DNA of 64,000 nucleotides from JANQIV01 sp050117315 (GCA_050117315.1 JASFMY010000013.1:1-64000), one strand, 5' to 3'. Positions 44,814 through 53,910 are shown, counted from the first letter of the stretch. Numbers and translations: made by a program. Notes: a model not told the origin generated them from the sequence alone.

Positions 44814-45572
44814 ATGAAATCAAAATTATTTATTCTGTTAATTATCATTTTTATTGCCGACCAGTATTACTTAATTTCACAAACCCATCAGGAACCTGTA
44901 TTCGTAATTGTTCACGGTGCATGGGGCGGCGGCTGGGCATTTAAAGAAGTTGGTTCACTTCTTACGGACAAAGGCTGCATAGTTTACCGTCCTACTATGA
45001 CGGGCCAGGGTGAACGGGTTCATTTGGGCTCAACAAAAGTTGGACTTGATACCCATATTCAAGACATTGTTAACACAATACTTTTTGAAGATCTTCATGA
45101 TATTATTTTAGTCGGCCATAGTTACGGCGGAATGGTAGTTACAGGAGTTGCAGACCGTATAGCTGAAAGATTAACAAAACTTATTTATGTTGATGCTTTT
45201 GTACCGGAAGACGGGGAAAGTTTATATGATATTTCCGGCGGATTGGATTCAACTGAGTTTCAAATTGTTGACGGATTTATAATTCCGCCATGGGTTACAA
45301 AAAATCAAAAGCCTCCGAAAGATGTGCCGCATCAATTAAAAACACTAACGGATAAAATTTCTCTAAAAAACCAGATGAGATTAAAAATACCAACAACCTA
45401 TATTCTAACTGTTGATAAAGGTGCAGAACCAAAGGATGATGATTTTGCGTCGCAATATGAAAGGGCAAAGAAAAAAGGCTGGCCACTGTTTCAACTGGAA
45501 GCAGATCACAATGTACAATGGTCGGCTCCTAAAGCTTTTTCGAATATGTTATTTGATATAGCACAAGAATAA
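44814..45572 (+). CDS. Exported alpha/beta hydrolase
   Basis: A 252-residue esterase-like enzyme. A hydrophobic leader (about 1-22) is followed by FVIVHGAWGGGWAFKEVG, the oxyanion-hole region. The nucleophile elbow is VGHSYGGMVV (Ser), the acid is in LIYVDAFVPEDGESLY (Asp), and the His is in FQLEADHNVQW near the end. It resembles the salicylate-esterase/EstC-like subgroup. In a hemicellulase neighbourhood it might remove acyl groups from polysaccharide side chains, which is inference. The start is 11 bases after the antitoxin-like gene. Confidence 0.85.
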   Translation: MKSKLFILLIIIFIADQYYLISQTHQEPVFVIVHGAWGGGWAFKEVGSLLTDKGCIVYRPTMTGQGERVHLGSTKVGLDTHIQDIVNTILFEDLHDIILVGHSYGGMVVTGVADRIAERLTKLIYVDAFVPEDGESLYDISGGLDSTEFQIVDGFIIPPWVTKNQKPPKDVPHQLKTLTDKISLKNQMRLKIPTTYILTVDKGAEPKDDDFASQYERAKKKGWPLFQLEADHNVQWSAPKAFSNMLFDIAQE

Positions 45573-45668
45573 GATTTTCTGAATTGTTAAAATATATTTT
45601 TACTTGGCTTTCTTTAATAGTTAATAAAAACTGTACAATAGACTATTGCCGGGAGGTCTTAACACTCA

Positions 45669-48476
45669 ATGAGAAAAATTATTAATCCTTTTTTACTACT
45701 TATCACATTTTTTTACTTCGCTGCATGTGATGCACAGAAAATAAACCTTAGAGAATCTATTGATCTATCGGGTCAATGGCAATTTGATATTGATACTTCA
45801 AATGCGGGAGTTGAGAACAAATGGTACATGACAGATTTAAATGATTCAATTCTTTTGCCCGGGACAACCGACTTAAACAAAAAAGGTTTTCTAAACACAG
45901 ACACAACAACAATGCACCTTAACCGCGTTTATAAATACGAAGGTGCAGCATGGTATCGAAAAAAAGTTGTTATACCGGAAAGTTTTAACGGCAAACATAT
46001 TCAACTTTTTCTTGAACGAACAAAAGTATCAAATGTTTGGATTGACAGCACATATGTCGGAGGCTCAAAAATTCTCCAATCACCGCAGCAGTTCGATGTT
46101 ACGGAATGTTTAACTTCCGGCGAACATGTAATTACCATACAAGTAAATAATGAATTAAAACTTACACCCTATGGTGGTGTTCATATTTATTCCGATGATA
46201 CTCAAACAAACTGGAACGGAATTATCGGTGAAATAAAACTTGAAGCTTCTTCCAAAACATACATTTCAAATCTTCAGGTTTACCCGGATATTGATAACAA
46301 AAAAATTGATATTTTACTGGGAATTGATAATCAATTAGATATGGAAAATGTTGACATTGAACTGATTGTTGAAAGAACAATAAACGGCAAAACGACAAAA
46401 TTAAAATCACTCAAGTTAAATAGTGTTTGTCAGCCCGAAATAGAATTAGAATATGTATTGGGTGATGAATGCAGTTTATGGGACGAATATCAACAACCAC
46501 TTTACAAGTTAACAGCAATTATTTCGAACGACGAAATAAAAGATTCAGAGACAGTTCCTTTTGGAATGAGAAAATTTGCGGTTAAAGGGACTCAATTCAC
46601 AATTAACGGACGTACAACATTTTTAAGAGGCAAACACGAAGCTGCAGTATTCCCCCTTACCGGATTTACTCCCACCAATGTTGAAGAATGGCAAAGAGTA
46701 TATCAAATTGCAAAATCATATGGGATCAACCATTACCGTTTCCACTCTTATTGTCCGCCTAAGGCAGCTTTTACTGCAGCCGATATTGAAGGGATTTATC
46801 TTCAAGCCGAATTACCGTTTTGGGGAGGACTTGAATCCGATTCTGTTTCCAGCATGCTGAGAGAAGAAGGTTTTGCTTTGTTGAAAGCTTATGCCAATCA
46901 CCCGTCATTCGTGATGTTCTCGCATGGAAATGAAATTTGGAGCGGACACGACCGTGTTGAAAAGAATATAATCACACTTAAAGAATTTGATAATCGTCCG
47001 TTGTATACAATGGGTTCAAATAACAGTATTGGTTACGCTCCGCCGCGCGAATGTTCAGACTATTTTGTATGTGTCAGAACTCCATATGAACACGACACAA
47101 CACTTACTCATACAAGACTAACACATGCATTTGTTGATTCAAGGGATGGCGGTATATTGAATACTCAAACACCTTCAACGGAAATTAACTTTGACTATGC
47201 GGTATCACAAATCGATATCCCGATAGTCAGTCATGAAATCGGGCAATATCAAATTTATCCCGACTACAAAGAGATAGAAAAATACACAGATGTTCTTCGC
47301 GCATGGAACCTTGAAATATTTTGTAATCGTTTGGAAAAAGCCGGGATGATAGATATGGACAGCATATTTCAAAAAGCATCGGGAGCGTGGTCGGCAATTT
47401 GTTATAAAGCTGAAATGGAAGCTGCTATTCGCACCAAGGGTTTTGCCGGTTTTCAATTGTTGGATTTACAGGATTTCCCGGGACAAGGTACTGCTCTCGT
47501 AGGTATACTGGATGCCTTTATGGATAGCAAAAATCTTGTTACCCCTGAAGTTTGGAAGCAATCATGCAATGATGTTGTTTTATTACTTGAATTCCCGAAA
47601 TACTGTTGGATTACAAACGAAACCTTTCATGCGAAAACTGTTGTTGCAAATTATTCAAATAAAGAAATAAACAGCGATATTCTTTGGGAAGTTAAAAACT
47701 CGAGCGGAGAATTAATTAAGGAAGGTAAATTCCAAAATTTAGAAATTAATTACGGCGGATTAGCAAATATTGGTGAAGTAATTTTCGATCTTTCTTCAAT
47801 CAAAAAAACAGATAAATTGTTAATTAATATTTCAATACCAAATAGTGACTATTCAAACTCATATCCCATTTGGGTTTATGAACCAATAGAACAAATTGAA
47901 AACATTCAAAATGTTTTTATTACTGAAAAAGTAGATAACCAAACTATCAAACATTTAGAAAATGGGGGGAAAGTATTACTATTCCCCAAAACCGAAGATG
48001 TAAAGGATAAAAGTTTCAGCGGGCTCTTTCCACCCGAATTTTGGAACTACGGTATGTTCAAAGGAATTAGTGAATGGGCTAAAAAGCCTGTATCACCGGG
48101 AACATTGGGAATATTAACAAATCCTGAACATCCTATCTTTAATTCTTTCCCGACCGATTTTCACACGAACTGGCAATGGTTTTCCATCATTAAAAAAAGC
48201 AATTCTTTGATTTTGGATAATACTTCAAGCGAGTACTCGCCTATAGTTCAAATTATTGATAACCTTGAAAGAAATCATAAATTAGGTTTGATTTTTGAAT
48301 TTAAAGTCGGTGAAGGGAAATTACTTGTGTGTATGTCGCAGTTAAATCAAATTACGGATAAACCTGAAGCAGTTCAGCTTTATCGATCAATAATTAATTA
48401 TATGGAATCTGATGACTTTAGTCCGAATTATGAAGTAAGTCAAGAAGACTTAGTAAACATGCTTACAAAAAAATAG
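45669..48476 (+). CDS. Glycoside hydrolase family 2 (beta-galactosidase/glucuronidase-like)
   Basis: A 935-residue exported enzyme with a lipoprotein-type signal (FFYFAACDAQ; Cys near residue 20). Order: sugar-binding domain (SIDLSGQWQFDIDTS, then AAWYRKKVVIPESF), immunoglobulin-like domain, then a TIM barrel (FTINGRTTFLRGKHEAAVFP, HYRFHSYCPPKAAFTAADIE). The acid/base Glu is in FVMFSHGNEIWSG and the nucleophile Glu in IPIVSHEIGQYQIYP. About 300 further residues have beta-rich character. It probably releases a terminal sugar from plant polysaccharide after the GH43 enzymes. GGGAGG lies 14 bases before the ATG. Confidence 0.9.
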   Translation: MRKIINPFLLLITFFYFAACDAQKINLRESIDLSGQWQFDIDTSNAGVENKWYMTDLNDSILLPGTTDLNKKGFLNTDTTTMHLNRVYKYEGAAWYRKKVVIPESFNGKHIQLFLERTKVSNVWIDSTYVGGSKILQSPQQFDVTECLTSGEHVITIQVNNELKLTPYGGVHIYSDDTQTNWNGIIGEIKLEASSKTYISNLQVYPDIDNKKIDILLGIDNQLDMENVDIELIVERTINGKTTKLKSLKLNSVCQPEIELEYVLGDECSLWDEYQQPLYKLTAIISNDEIKDSETVPFGMRKFAVKGTQFTINGRTTFLRGKHEAAVFPLTGFTPTNVEEWQRVYQIAKSYGINHYRFHSYCPPKAAFTAADIEGIYLQAELPFWGGLESDSVSSMLREEGFALLKAYANHPSFVMFSHGNEIWSGHDRVEKNIITLKEFDNRPLYTMGSNNSIGYAPPRECSDYFVCVRTPYEHDTTLTHTRLTHAFVDSRDGGILNTQTPSTEINFDYAVSQIDIPIVSHEIGQYQIYPDYKEIEKYTDVLRAWNLEIFCNRLEKAGMIDMDSIFQKASGAWSAICYKAEMEAAIRTKGFAGFQLLDLQDFPGQGTALVGILDAFMDSKNLVTPEVWKQSCNDVVLLLEFPKYCWITNETFHAKTVVANYSNKEINSDILWEVKNSSGELIKEGKFQNLEINYGGLANIGEVIFDLSSIKKTDKLLINISIPNSDYSNSYPIWVYEPIEQIENIQNVFITEKVDNQTIKHLENGGKVLLFPKTEDVKDKSFSGLFPPEFWNYGMFKGISEWAKKPVSPGTLGILTNPEHPIFNSFPTDFHTNWQWFSIIKKSNSLILDNTSSEYSPIVQIIDNLERNHKLGLIFEFKVGEGKLLVCMSQLNQITDKPEAVQLYRSIINYMESDDFSPNYEVSQEDLVNMLTKK

Positions 48477-48490
48477 TAATTAATTCGTGA

Positions 48491-49150
48491 AATGATAATT
48501 TTGAAGGCAACACACTCAAACCTCAATGGAAATTTTTCGGTGAGTATGATACTAGTCGTTATGATTTGACTAACAATAGTATTGAAATTAAAGCAATAGG
48601 TAATTCAGTGGCTGAGAGTTCGCCGCTTCTTTAGATGCCCTCCGACCATTCCTATTCGGCTCAGGTAGAAATTGAGATAGAAGGTGATGCTGTCGGTGGA
48701 TTAGTATTATTTTACAATCATGAGATTTTTTCAGGAATACTGACCGATAAAAAAAATATTCTAGCCAATTTACGAGACGGTCAATTCCCAACAGAAAATG
48801 AAGTAATTGATAATCATCTTTATCTGCGACTTAAGAATATTGAAAATACGGTTGATATGTATTTCAGTACCGATGGAAAAGACTGGATAAAAATAGAATA
48901 TTCTGTTGAAGTATCTGCATATCATCATAATATATACTTGTTGCAAATTGGTTTTGGGATTTTGCTATCAAGTCCTCTCTTTTTAAGAGAGGATTTAGGT
49001 GAGTTCTAAATAAAAACTAAATCCCAAAACCAATTTGGCTTATGTATATTAGGTGACTTTTTAAGTTTACGGATAGGCTTAGTGTCTATGGGGGAAGGGA
49101 AAGTAAAATTTAAGAATTTCATTTACGAACCTATGGTGGAAGACCAATAA
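48491..49150 (+). pseudogene. Decayed C-terminal Con A-like domain of a GH43 enzyme, split by a mobile element
   Basis: The frame opens after a TGA with NDNFEGNTLKPQWKFFGE, the usual start of the GH43 C-terminal (DUF1349-like) domain. It hits a TAG at 48632-48634 and continues in frame (SDHSYSAQVEIEIEGDAVGG) to HHN at 48930. The 116-bp palindromic element interrupts it, and the frame resumes as LGDFLSLRIGLVSMGEGKVK and ends FIYEPMVEDQ at TAA 49148-49150. The catalytic half is missing upstream. The GH2 gene ends 14 bases before. It is clearly non-functional and useful as a record of the insertion. Confidence 0.88.
48933..49048 (+). mobile_element. 116-bp palindromic element, copy 3, inside a coding frame
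   Basis: It begins TATACTTGTTGCAAATTGG and ends CCAATTTGGCTTATGTATA, with the central AGTCCTCTCT/AGAGAGGATT hairpin. Removing it together with one ATA (or TA) duplicated at the junction joins CAT CAT AAT to ATA TTA GGT GAC, which restores the expected HHNILGDF reading of the GH43 C-terminal domain. This defines the ends and suggests a TA-type target site. Confidence 0.85.
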
Positions 49151-49214
49151 AGATTTTGCAATTAATTTATTTCTTTTATTAAAGAAATTATTCAGTCAAG
49201 GAGACATTAAATTC

Positions 49215-50078
49215 ATGACGGAATTAGAAAGTTTACAATTCCAGAAACTAGATTTAGAAGGTGTCTGCACTCTTGTAAAATGGGCTGAAGAAGAAGGCTG
49301 GAATCCGGGTCAACATGATGCCGATGTTTATTACGCAACCGATCCCGACGGCTTTTACGGATATTTTGTTGAAGACACTTTGATAGCCGGAGGTGCAATT
49401 GTTTCTTATAATAATGAGTTCGGCTCTATGGGGCTTTTTATTGTTAAACCGGAATTCAGAGACAAAGGGATTGGCAGAAGAATTTGGTATCAAAGGCGAA
49501 ATACATTACTGGAAAGGTTAAACGAAGGAGCTTCAATCGGAATGGACGGCGTTGTTGCAATGCAGCCGTTTTACAATAAAGGCGGTTTTGAAATTGCGTT
49601 TAGAGATGAACGTTATGAAAAAATAGGAACGGAATTTAATATTGATAAAAACATTTCTCCAATTAATGATGACGACTTCAAATCAATTATTGAATACGAT
49701 AAACAATGTTTTGGATTTGCCCGTCCGCAGTTTATGAAGCCTTGGCTAAATCTTCCCGGCAACAAAACTTTTAAATATGTTGAAGACGGACAGTTAAAAG
49801 GATTTGCAATTGTACGGAAAGCAAACAAAGGATATAAAGTTTGTCCCCTATTTGCCGACAACGAAATAGTTGCGGAAGAACTTTACAAAGCTTGTTTAAC
49901 CTCGGTAGCCGGAGAACCGTTATATCTTGACATACCGGTAACAAATCAAAAAGCAGTGGATTTAATTAAAAAGTATAATGCAGCATATGTTTTTGAGTGC
50001 GCGAGAATGTATTACGGGAAACCGCCTGATGTTGACATAAATAAAATTTTTGGAATAACAACTTTTGAGATGGGATAA
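49215..50078 (+). CDS. GNAT N-acetyltransferase with second acetyltransferase-like domain
   Basis: A 287-residue protein. The N-terminal GNAT domain has the acetyl-CoA pyrophosphate loop in VKPEFRDKGIGRRIW (R-x-x-G-I-G). The C-terminal part (about 140-270, FAIVRKANKGYKVCPLFADN) matches the acetyltransferase-like domain of YitH-type proteins. AAGGAG lies 15 bases ahead of the ATG. The acceptor substrate is unknown. It lies between two palindromic elements and is one of three acetyltransferase genes in this strip. Confidence 0.85.
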   Translation: MTELESLQFQKLDLEGVCTLVKWAEEEGWNPGQHDADVYYATDPDGFYGYFVEDTLIAGGAIVSYNNEFGSMGLFIVKPEFRDKGIGRRIWYQRRNTLLERLNEGASIGMDGVVAMQPFYNKGGFEIAFRDERYEKIGTEFNIDKNISPINDDDFKSIIEYDKQCFGFARPQFMKPWLNLPGNKTFKYVEDGQLKGFAIVRKANKGYKVCPLFADNEIVAEELYKACLTSVAGEPLYLDIPVTNQKAVDLIKKYNAAYVFECARMYYGKPPDVDINKIFGITTFEMG

Positions 50079-50264
50079 TTTTACTGATTTTAGTGAGACG
50101 TCTAGTTTGAGCAAAACTAAGTTATAATTCATCATTTTGCTTTCACATACATATTAAATTGTTTTGCAAAACAAACTAATATTTTTTTATTTTAATCCTA
50201 ACTATTGAGAGATTATTGGCTGGCTTCTAGGCATCTGAAAGATCGGGAACAATTGAATGTGAGT

Positions 50265-50380
50265 TATACACAAGCCAAATTGGTTTTGGGATTTTGTTTC
50301 TATTTCGAACTCACCTAAATCCTCTCTTAAAAAGAGAGGACTTTATGGCAAAATCCCAAAACCAATTTGCAACAAGTATA
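50265..50380 (-). mobile_element. 116-bp palindromic element, copy 4 (inverted orientation)
   Basis: It begins TATACACAAGCCAAATTGG and ends CCAATTTGCAACAAGTATA, the same orientation as the copy at 35013 and nearly identical to it. It lies in the gap between two acetyltransferase genes. The rest of that gap (50079-50264 and 50381-50605) shows no gene or other clear feature. Confidence 0.82.
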
Positions 50381-50605
50381 GCTGACGATAACCGTGTTTC
50401 ATTACGGGCAAATGCAATAATAATGAGCGAAATTATTCCTAAAGGGTAGAAAAAATTAGCATGGCTTAACAACGTGATTATACATTTGGTAGGAAGTACA
50501 GGTTTTTAACTTGGTTTAAACCGGAGATATAGTTTCGCTCCGCAAGTCCTAAACGACAACTTACTAGAGAAACATTGTGAGTAATAATAACAAACCAATC
50601 CTCTG

Positions 50606-51223
50606 ATGATTGATAGAATTAAAATAAAACCCATAAGTTTAGATGAATGGCTTCCGGACAGATGTTTAAATGGATTTGAACCGTTTGACCCTAATTCTTA
50701 TTTACCAGAATCCGGTTGTCCAAGTTTAAATTATTCTCAAAAAAACAATAGAGAAACTTTAGAACAATTATACAAGTCTACAATCGATAAATATGGCGGA
50801 TGCGGGTTTGTAGCATGGGATAATAATAAAATAATAGCTTACCATAATTTTTTTCCACTGGAAGTAGCAAAACAAATTAAATTTTATGGATATGGAATTG
50901 ACTCGGTCCGGCCTGACAATATACTGATTCACAATTGTCTTACCATAGTAAAGGGAGATTATTTACGGAAAGGAATATCAAGTCGATTAGTTAAAAATTC
51001 GATAGACTGGGCAAGAAAAAATAATTGGAAAAGATTTGAAGTACATTCGGTCTTACCTGATTGTGAGAAAGGATGGCAATCAGACCAAAAAAGTTGTCTG
51101 TCCTTTTGGAAGCGGTTTGGTTTTAAGACATTTAAAGAATATGATGCGGATAAAGAAACCGAACAATATTACGGTGTGACAAAAAGATTTTCAATATATT
51201 TACCGCTTGATTATAATAATTAA
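50606..51223 (+). CDS. GNAT-family N-acetyltransferase
   Basis: A 205-residue protein. The acetyl-CoA-binding strand-loop-helix is CLTIVKGDYLRKGISSRLVK (with R-K-G-I-S in the loop), followed by WARKNNWKRFEVHSV and the C-terminal SFWKRFGFKTFKEYD, typical of the final GNAT strands. The N-terminal 60 residues contain CLNGFEPFDPNSYLPESGCP, with three Cys of unclear role. The substrate is unknown. It stands alone between two palindromic elements and has no strong ribosome binding site. Confidence 0.78.
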   Translation: MIDRIKIKPISLDEWLPDRCLNGFEPFDPNSYLPESGCPSLNYSQKNNRETLEQLYKSTIDKYGGCGFVAWDNNKIIAYHNFFPLEVAKQIKFYGYGIDSVRPDNILIHNCLTIVKGDYLRKGISSRLVKNSIDWARKNNWKRFEVHSVLPDCEKGWQSDQKSCLSFWKRFGFKTFKEYDADKETEQYYGVTKRFSIYLPLDYNN

Positions 51224-51286
51224 ACAATAAACTATAGATCACAACGCACAACAGCTAATATTAGGTAAGTGATGTAAAATCGGTTG

Positions 51287-51400
51287 TATACTTGTTCCAA
51301 ATTGGTTTTGGTATTTTGCCGTAAAATCCTCTCTTTTTAAGAGAGGATTTAGGTGAGTTCTAAAAAAACAAAATCCCAAAACCAATTTGGCTTGTGTATA
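51287..51400 (+). mobile_element. 116-bp palindromic element, copy 5
   Basis: It begins TATACTTGTTCCAAATTGG and ends CCAATTTGGCTTGTGTATA, with the AAATCCTCTCTT/AAGAGAGGATTT hairpin at the centre. It ends 26 bases before the methyltransferase start, so it may affect the promoter of that gene. Confidence 0.82.
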
Positions 51401-51426
51401 TGTTGCGCTAAGTAAAAAAAATCGAT

Positions 51427-52230
51427 ATGAAAAAGTATGTACATGGATATTCCGAAGAGGAAGCACTTCGGCTAAATGACCAGGCTGATTCACTGGCAAA
51501 TTTATTACATTACGATTCAGTTTGGGATGCCGGTTCTATAATTTTAGAAGCCGGCTGTGGAGTTGGCGCCCAAACTAAAACGGTTGCTCTTAAAAATAAG
51601 AATTCCAGATTTATCTCGATTGACATTTCATTAGAGTCAATAAATCAAGCAAAACGTTTGATAGAATCAAAAGGAATTTGCAATGTAGAGTTCAGACAGG
51701 CAGATATCTTTGATTTACCATTTGAGGACGAATATTTTGACCATGTTTTTCTCTGTTTTGTCCTGGAACACATGCCAAATCCAATTGAGGCATTAAACAA
51801 ACTAAAAAGAGTATTAAAACCAAACGGTACGATTACCTTAGTAGAAGGCGATCACGGCTCAACTTATTTTCATCCGGATAGTGAAGACGCGCAAAAAGCA
51901 ATTCAATGCCAGGTAGAACTTCAAAAGCGAAACGGAGGAGACGCTAATATCGGAAGGAAGCTTTTCCCGTTATTACAAGAAGCAGGTTTTAACGAAATAA
52001 AGGTTTCTCCCAGGCAGGTATACGTTGATGATTCCAACCCCGAATGGGTAGAAGGATTTACAAAAAAAACATTCACTGCTATGATAAAGGGAATTTCGGA
52101 AAATGCAGTTTCTCAAAAACTAATCGGACGTGATACGATGGAAAAAGGAATAAGAGATTTATATAAAACAACAGAAGGAGGAGGGACATTTTGTTATACC
52201 TTTTTTAAAGGACTTGGAGTTAAAGAATAA
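51427..52230 (+). CDS. Class I SAM-dependent methyltransferase
   Basis: A 267-residue methyltransferase. Motif I is IILEAGCGVGAQTKTVA, motif II includes RFISIDISLESINQAKRL, and the post-I acidic region FRQADIFDLPFEDEYFDHVF and CFVLEHMPNPIEALNKLKRV complete the UbiE/Methyltransf_11-like fold. It is cytoplasmic and its acceptor is unknown. The element copy 5 ends just upstream, and the GNAT/YoaP gene follows 83 bases later, so the strip is probably a run of independently acquired small-molecule modification genes. Confidence 0.85.
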   Translation: MKKYVHGYSEEEALRLNDQADSLANLLHYDSVWDAGSIILEAGCGVGAQTKTVALKNKNSRFISIDISLESINQAKRLIESKGICNVEFRQADIFDLPFEDEYFDHVFLCFVLEHMPNPIEALNKLKRVLKPNGTITLVEGDHGSTYFHPDSEDAQKAIQCQVELQKRNGGDANIGRKLFPLLQEAGFNEIKVSPRQVYVDDSNPEWVEGFTKKTFTAMIKGISENAVSQKLIGRDTMEKGIRDLYKTTEGGGTFCYTFFKGLGVKE

Positions 52231-52313
52231 CCACGAACATACTACAACAACAAACAGATAAAATAGCAACACGGACAAAGATTGGTTATAAATCATAATA
52301 AATGAGAGGTATT

Positions 52314-53108
52314 ATGGAATCAAAGTCAGATATTGGCATAAATGCAGATATTCGGATTATTGATCTCACACCGGAAAATATAGCAGATTACGGGGTTTGC
52401 GGCTATAAGGATGTAAAAAAGCACTTAGAATTAAGAAGAAAAATCAAATGGTTTAATAAATACTATCCCAAAGGACTTAGGATAAAAGCTCTTATGTCCA
52501 ACTCCGGCGGATACCAGGGTATGATTGAGTACATTCCGGGGAAGTATGCTCATCGCCCGGTTAACGCTAAGGGATATATGTTCATTCACTGCATCTTTGT
52601 AGGATTTAAAAACGAGTTCAAAGGTAAAGGCTATGCCTCTTCATTAATTGATGAATGTATAAATGAATCAAAAAAAGCAAATATGCATGGTGTAGCGGTT
52701 GTTACCCGAAAAGGATCATTTATGGCTAAGAAAGATATTTTTATAAAGAAAGGCTTTCGTCAGGTTGATAATGCAAAACCTGATTTTGAGTTATTGACTC
52801 TGAAATTCAATGATAAAGCTAAGGACCCGGAATTTAAAGAAATGTCCTCAAAAAAATATTCTAAAGGATTAACAATAATCCGTTCTGCCCAGTGCCCATA
52901 TTCCGTTAAAAATGTAGATGCAATAATTAATACCGCAAAAAAAAGAAATCTTAGTCCGAAATTAATCGAACTAGAAGATTCGGAAGCAGCTCAACAATCT
53001 CCTTGTGCATTTGGAACATTTTGCATTATTAATGACGGCACTGTTTTAAGCTATCATCCTATAAGCAATACGCGGTTTGAAAATATAATGACTAAGATGG
53101 TTAGGTAA
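52314..53108 (+). CDS. GNAT acetyltransferase with YoaP-like C-terminal domain
   Basis: A 264-residue protein from ATG 52314. A second in-frame ATG lies 12 bases upstream, but GAGAGG is well placed only for 52314. The GNAT core is CIFVGFKNEFKGKGYASSLI, with K-G-K-G-Y in the acetyl-CoA loop. The C-terminal 90 residues (ITIIRSAQCPYSVKNVDAI-type stretch, then SPCAFGTFCIINDGTVLSYH) match the YoaP domain, which carries conserved Cys residues. YoaP-type proteins are known from Bacillus, and their substrate is not established. Confidence 0.83.
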   Translation: MESKSDIGINADIRIIDLTPENIADYGVCGYKDVKKHLELRRKIKWFNKYYPKGLRIKALMSNSGGYQGMIEYIPGKYAHRPVNAKGYMFIHCIFVGFKNEFKGKGYASSLIDECINESKKANMHGVAVVTRKGSFMAKKDIFIKKGFRQVDNAKPDFELLTLKFNDKAKDPEFKEMSSKKYSKGLTIIRSAQCPYSVKNVDAIINTAKKRNLSPKLIELEDSEAAQQSPCAFGTFCIINDGTVLSYHPISNTRFENIMTKMVR

Positions 53109-53460
53109 ACAAATCACTTTAAAAAAACTATTTGTTTTTAGGATTAAGATGATAAAAATATTATGACGTGAAAAATATACAAATGCTCGAATACATGACA
53201 TACAGTATAGCAAAATGGTGGGGATAGGTGTAATTCGGGTGTTTCAGTCCGTATCAAACTTTTGTCCCGGTGGATAGAAATGAACTCTGAAAACTGCTGC
53301 CTGTCATATTGCCAACCGATAGCGGGTCATGCTACAAAACCTAACAACTACCTTATTTTTGACTACAACAATCTTAGATTAAACTGCAATAAACAATTCG
53401 ATTGTATTTACCTTTGTGATGAGAAATTTATTCTTAAAAAACACAGAAAGGAAACAATTA
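53109..53460. other. Gene-free stretch
   Basis: About 350 bases with no supported gene. An open frame from 53262 has no ribosome binding site and an implausible Cys-rich composition (EMNSENCCLSYCQPIAGH), and it ends by running into the chimeric pseudogene. AAGGAAACAATT at 53449-53460 is the ribosome binding site of the downstream remnant. Confidence 0.4.
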
Positions 53461-53826
53461 TGAAAATCGTAGCAACAGGTTCATTAGGACATATAAGCAA
53501 ACCGCTCACCGCAGAATTATTAGAAAAAGGTCATGCGGTTACAGTTGTCAGCAGTAAAGTGGAAAGAAAAAGGCGTTATTGCCGAAACATTAAACGTATC
53601 CTCCAACTATTTAAGCGGGTTGCTTAAAACTCTTACGGGACAAAGTACTCAACAGCATATTCACAACAAGTTAATAGAAAAAGCTAAAAAACAATTATCT
53701 ACGACTGATTTATCTGTAAGTGAAATTGCATATGCCTTACGATTTGAACATTCGCAGTCATTCAGTAAGTTATTCAAAAGCAAAACAAATTTATCGCCCT
53801 TGGAATTCAGGCGTTCATTCAACTAG
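53461..53826 (+). pseudogene. Chimeric remnant: NAD(P)-binding N-terminus joined to AraC-type C-terminus
   Basis: ATG 53461, with AAGGAA upstream, begins a NmrA/SDR-like Rossmann start (MKIVATGSLGHISKPLTAEL, then HAVTVVSS) that breaks off near 53562. From about 53560 a different frame encodes the DNA-binding half of an AraC-family regulator: GVIAETLNVSSNYLSGLLKT, then LTGQSTQQHIHNKLIEKAKK, then VSEIAYALRFEHSQSFSKLF and LSPLEFRRSFN, ending TAG-adjacent at 53826. The missing middle indicates a deletion that fused two former neighbours, a pair commonly found together (reductase plus AraC regulator). Confidence 0.8.
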
Positions 53827-53910
53827 TGTGGATTAAGATATCAAACTAATTTCATACTCTTTACAATATATATTTCTACGAATTTTCAATTTTTATAGTC
53901 CCCTTTCAAA

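Noticed and set aside
49215..53108. Integron cassette array
   Set aside because: Gene content is suggestive, but the spacers are a palindrome family in both orientations, one of which lies inside a coding frame. No integrase and no clear attC core pairs are visible.
53262..53627. 121-residue plus-strand frame upstream of and through the chimeric remnant
   Set aside because: It lacks a ribosome binding site. Its last third is the NmrA-like remnant, which has its own better start at 53461.
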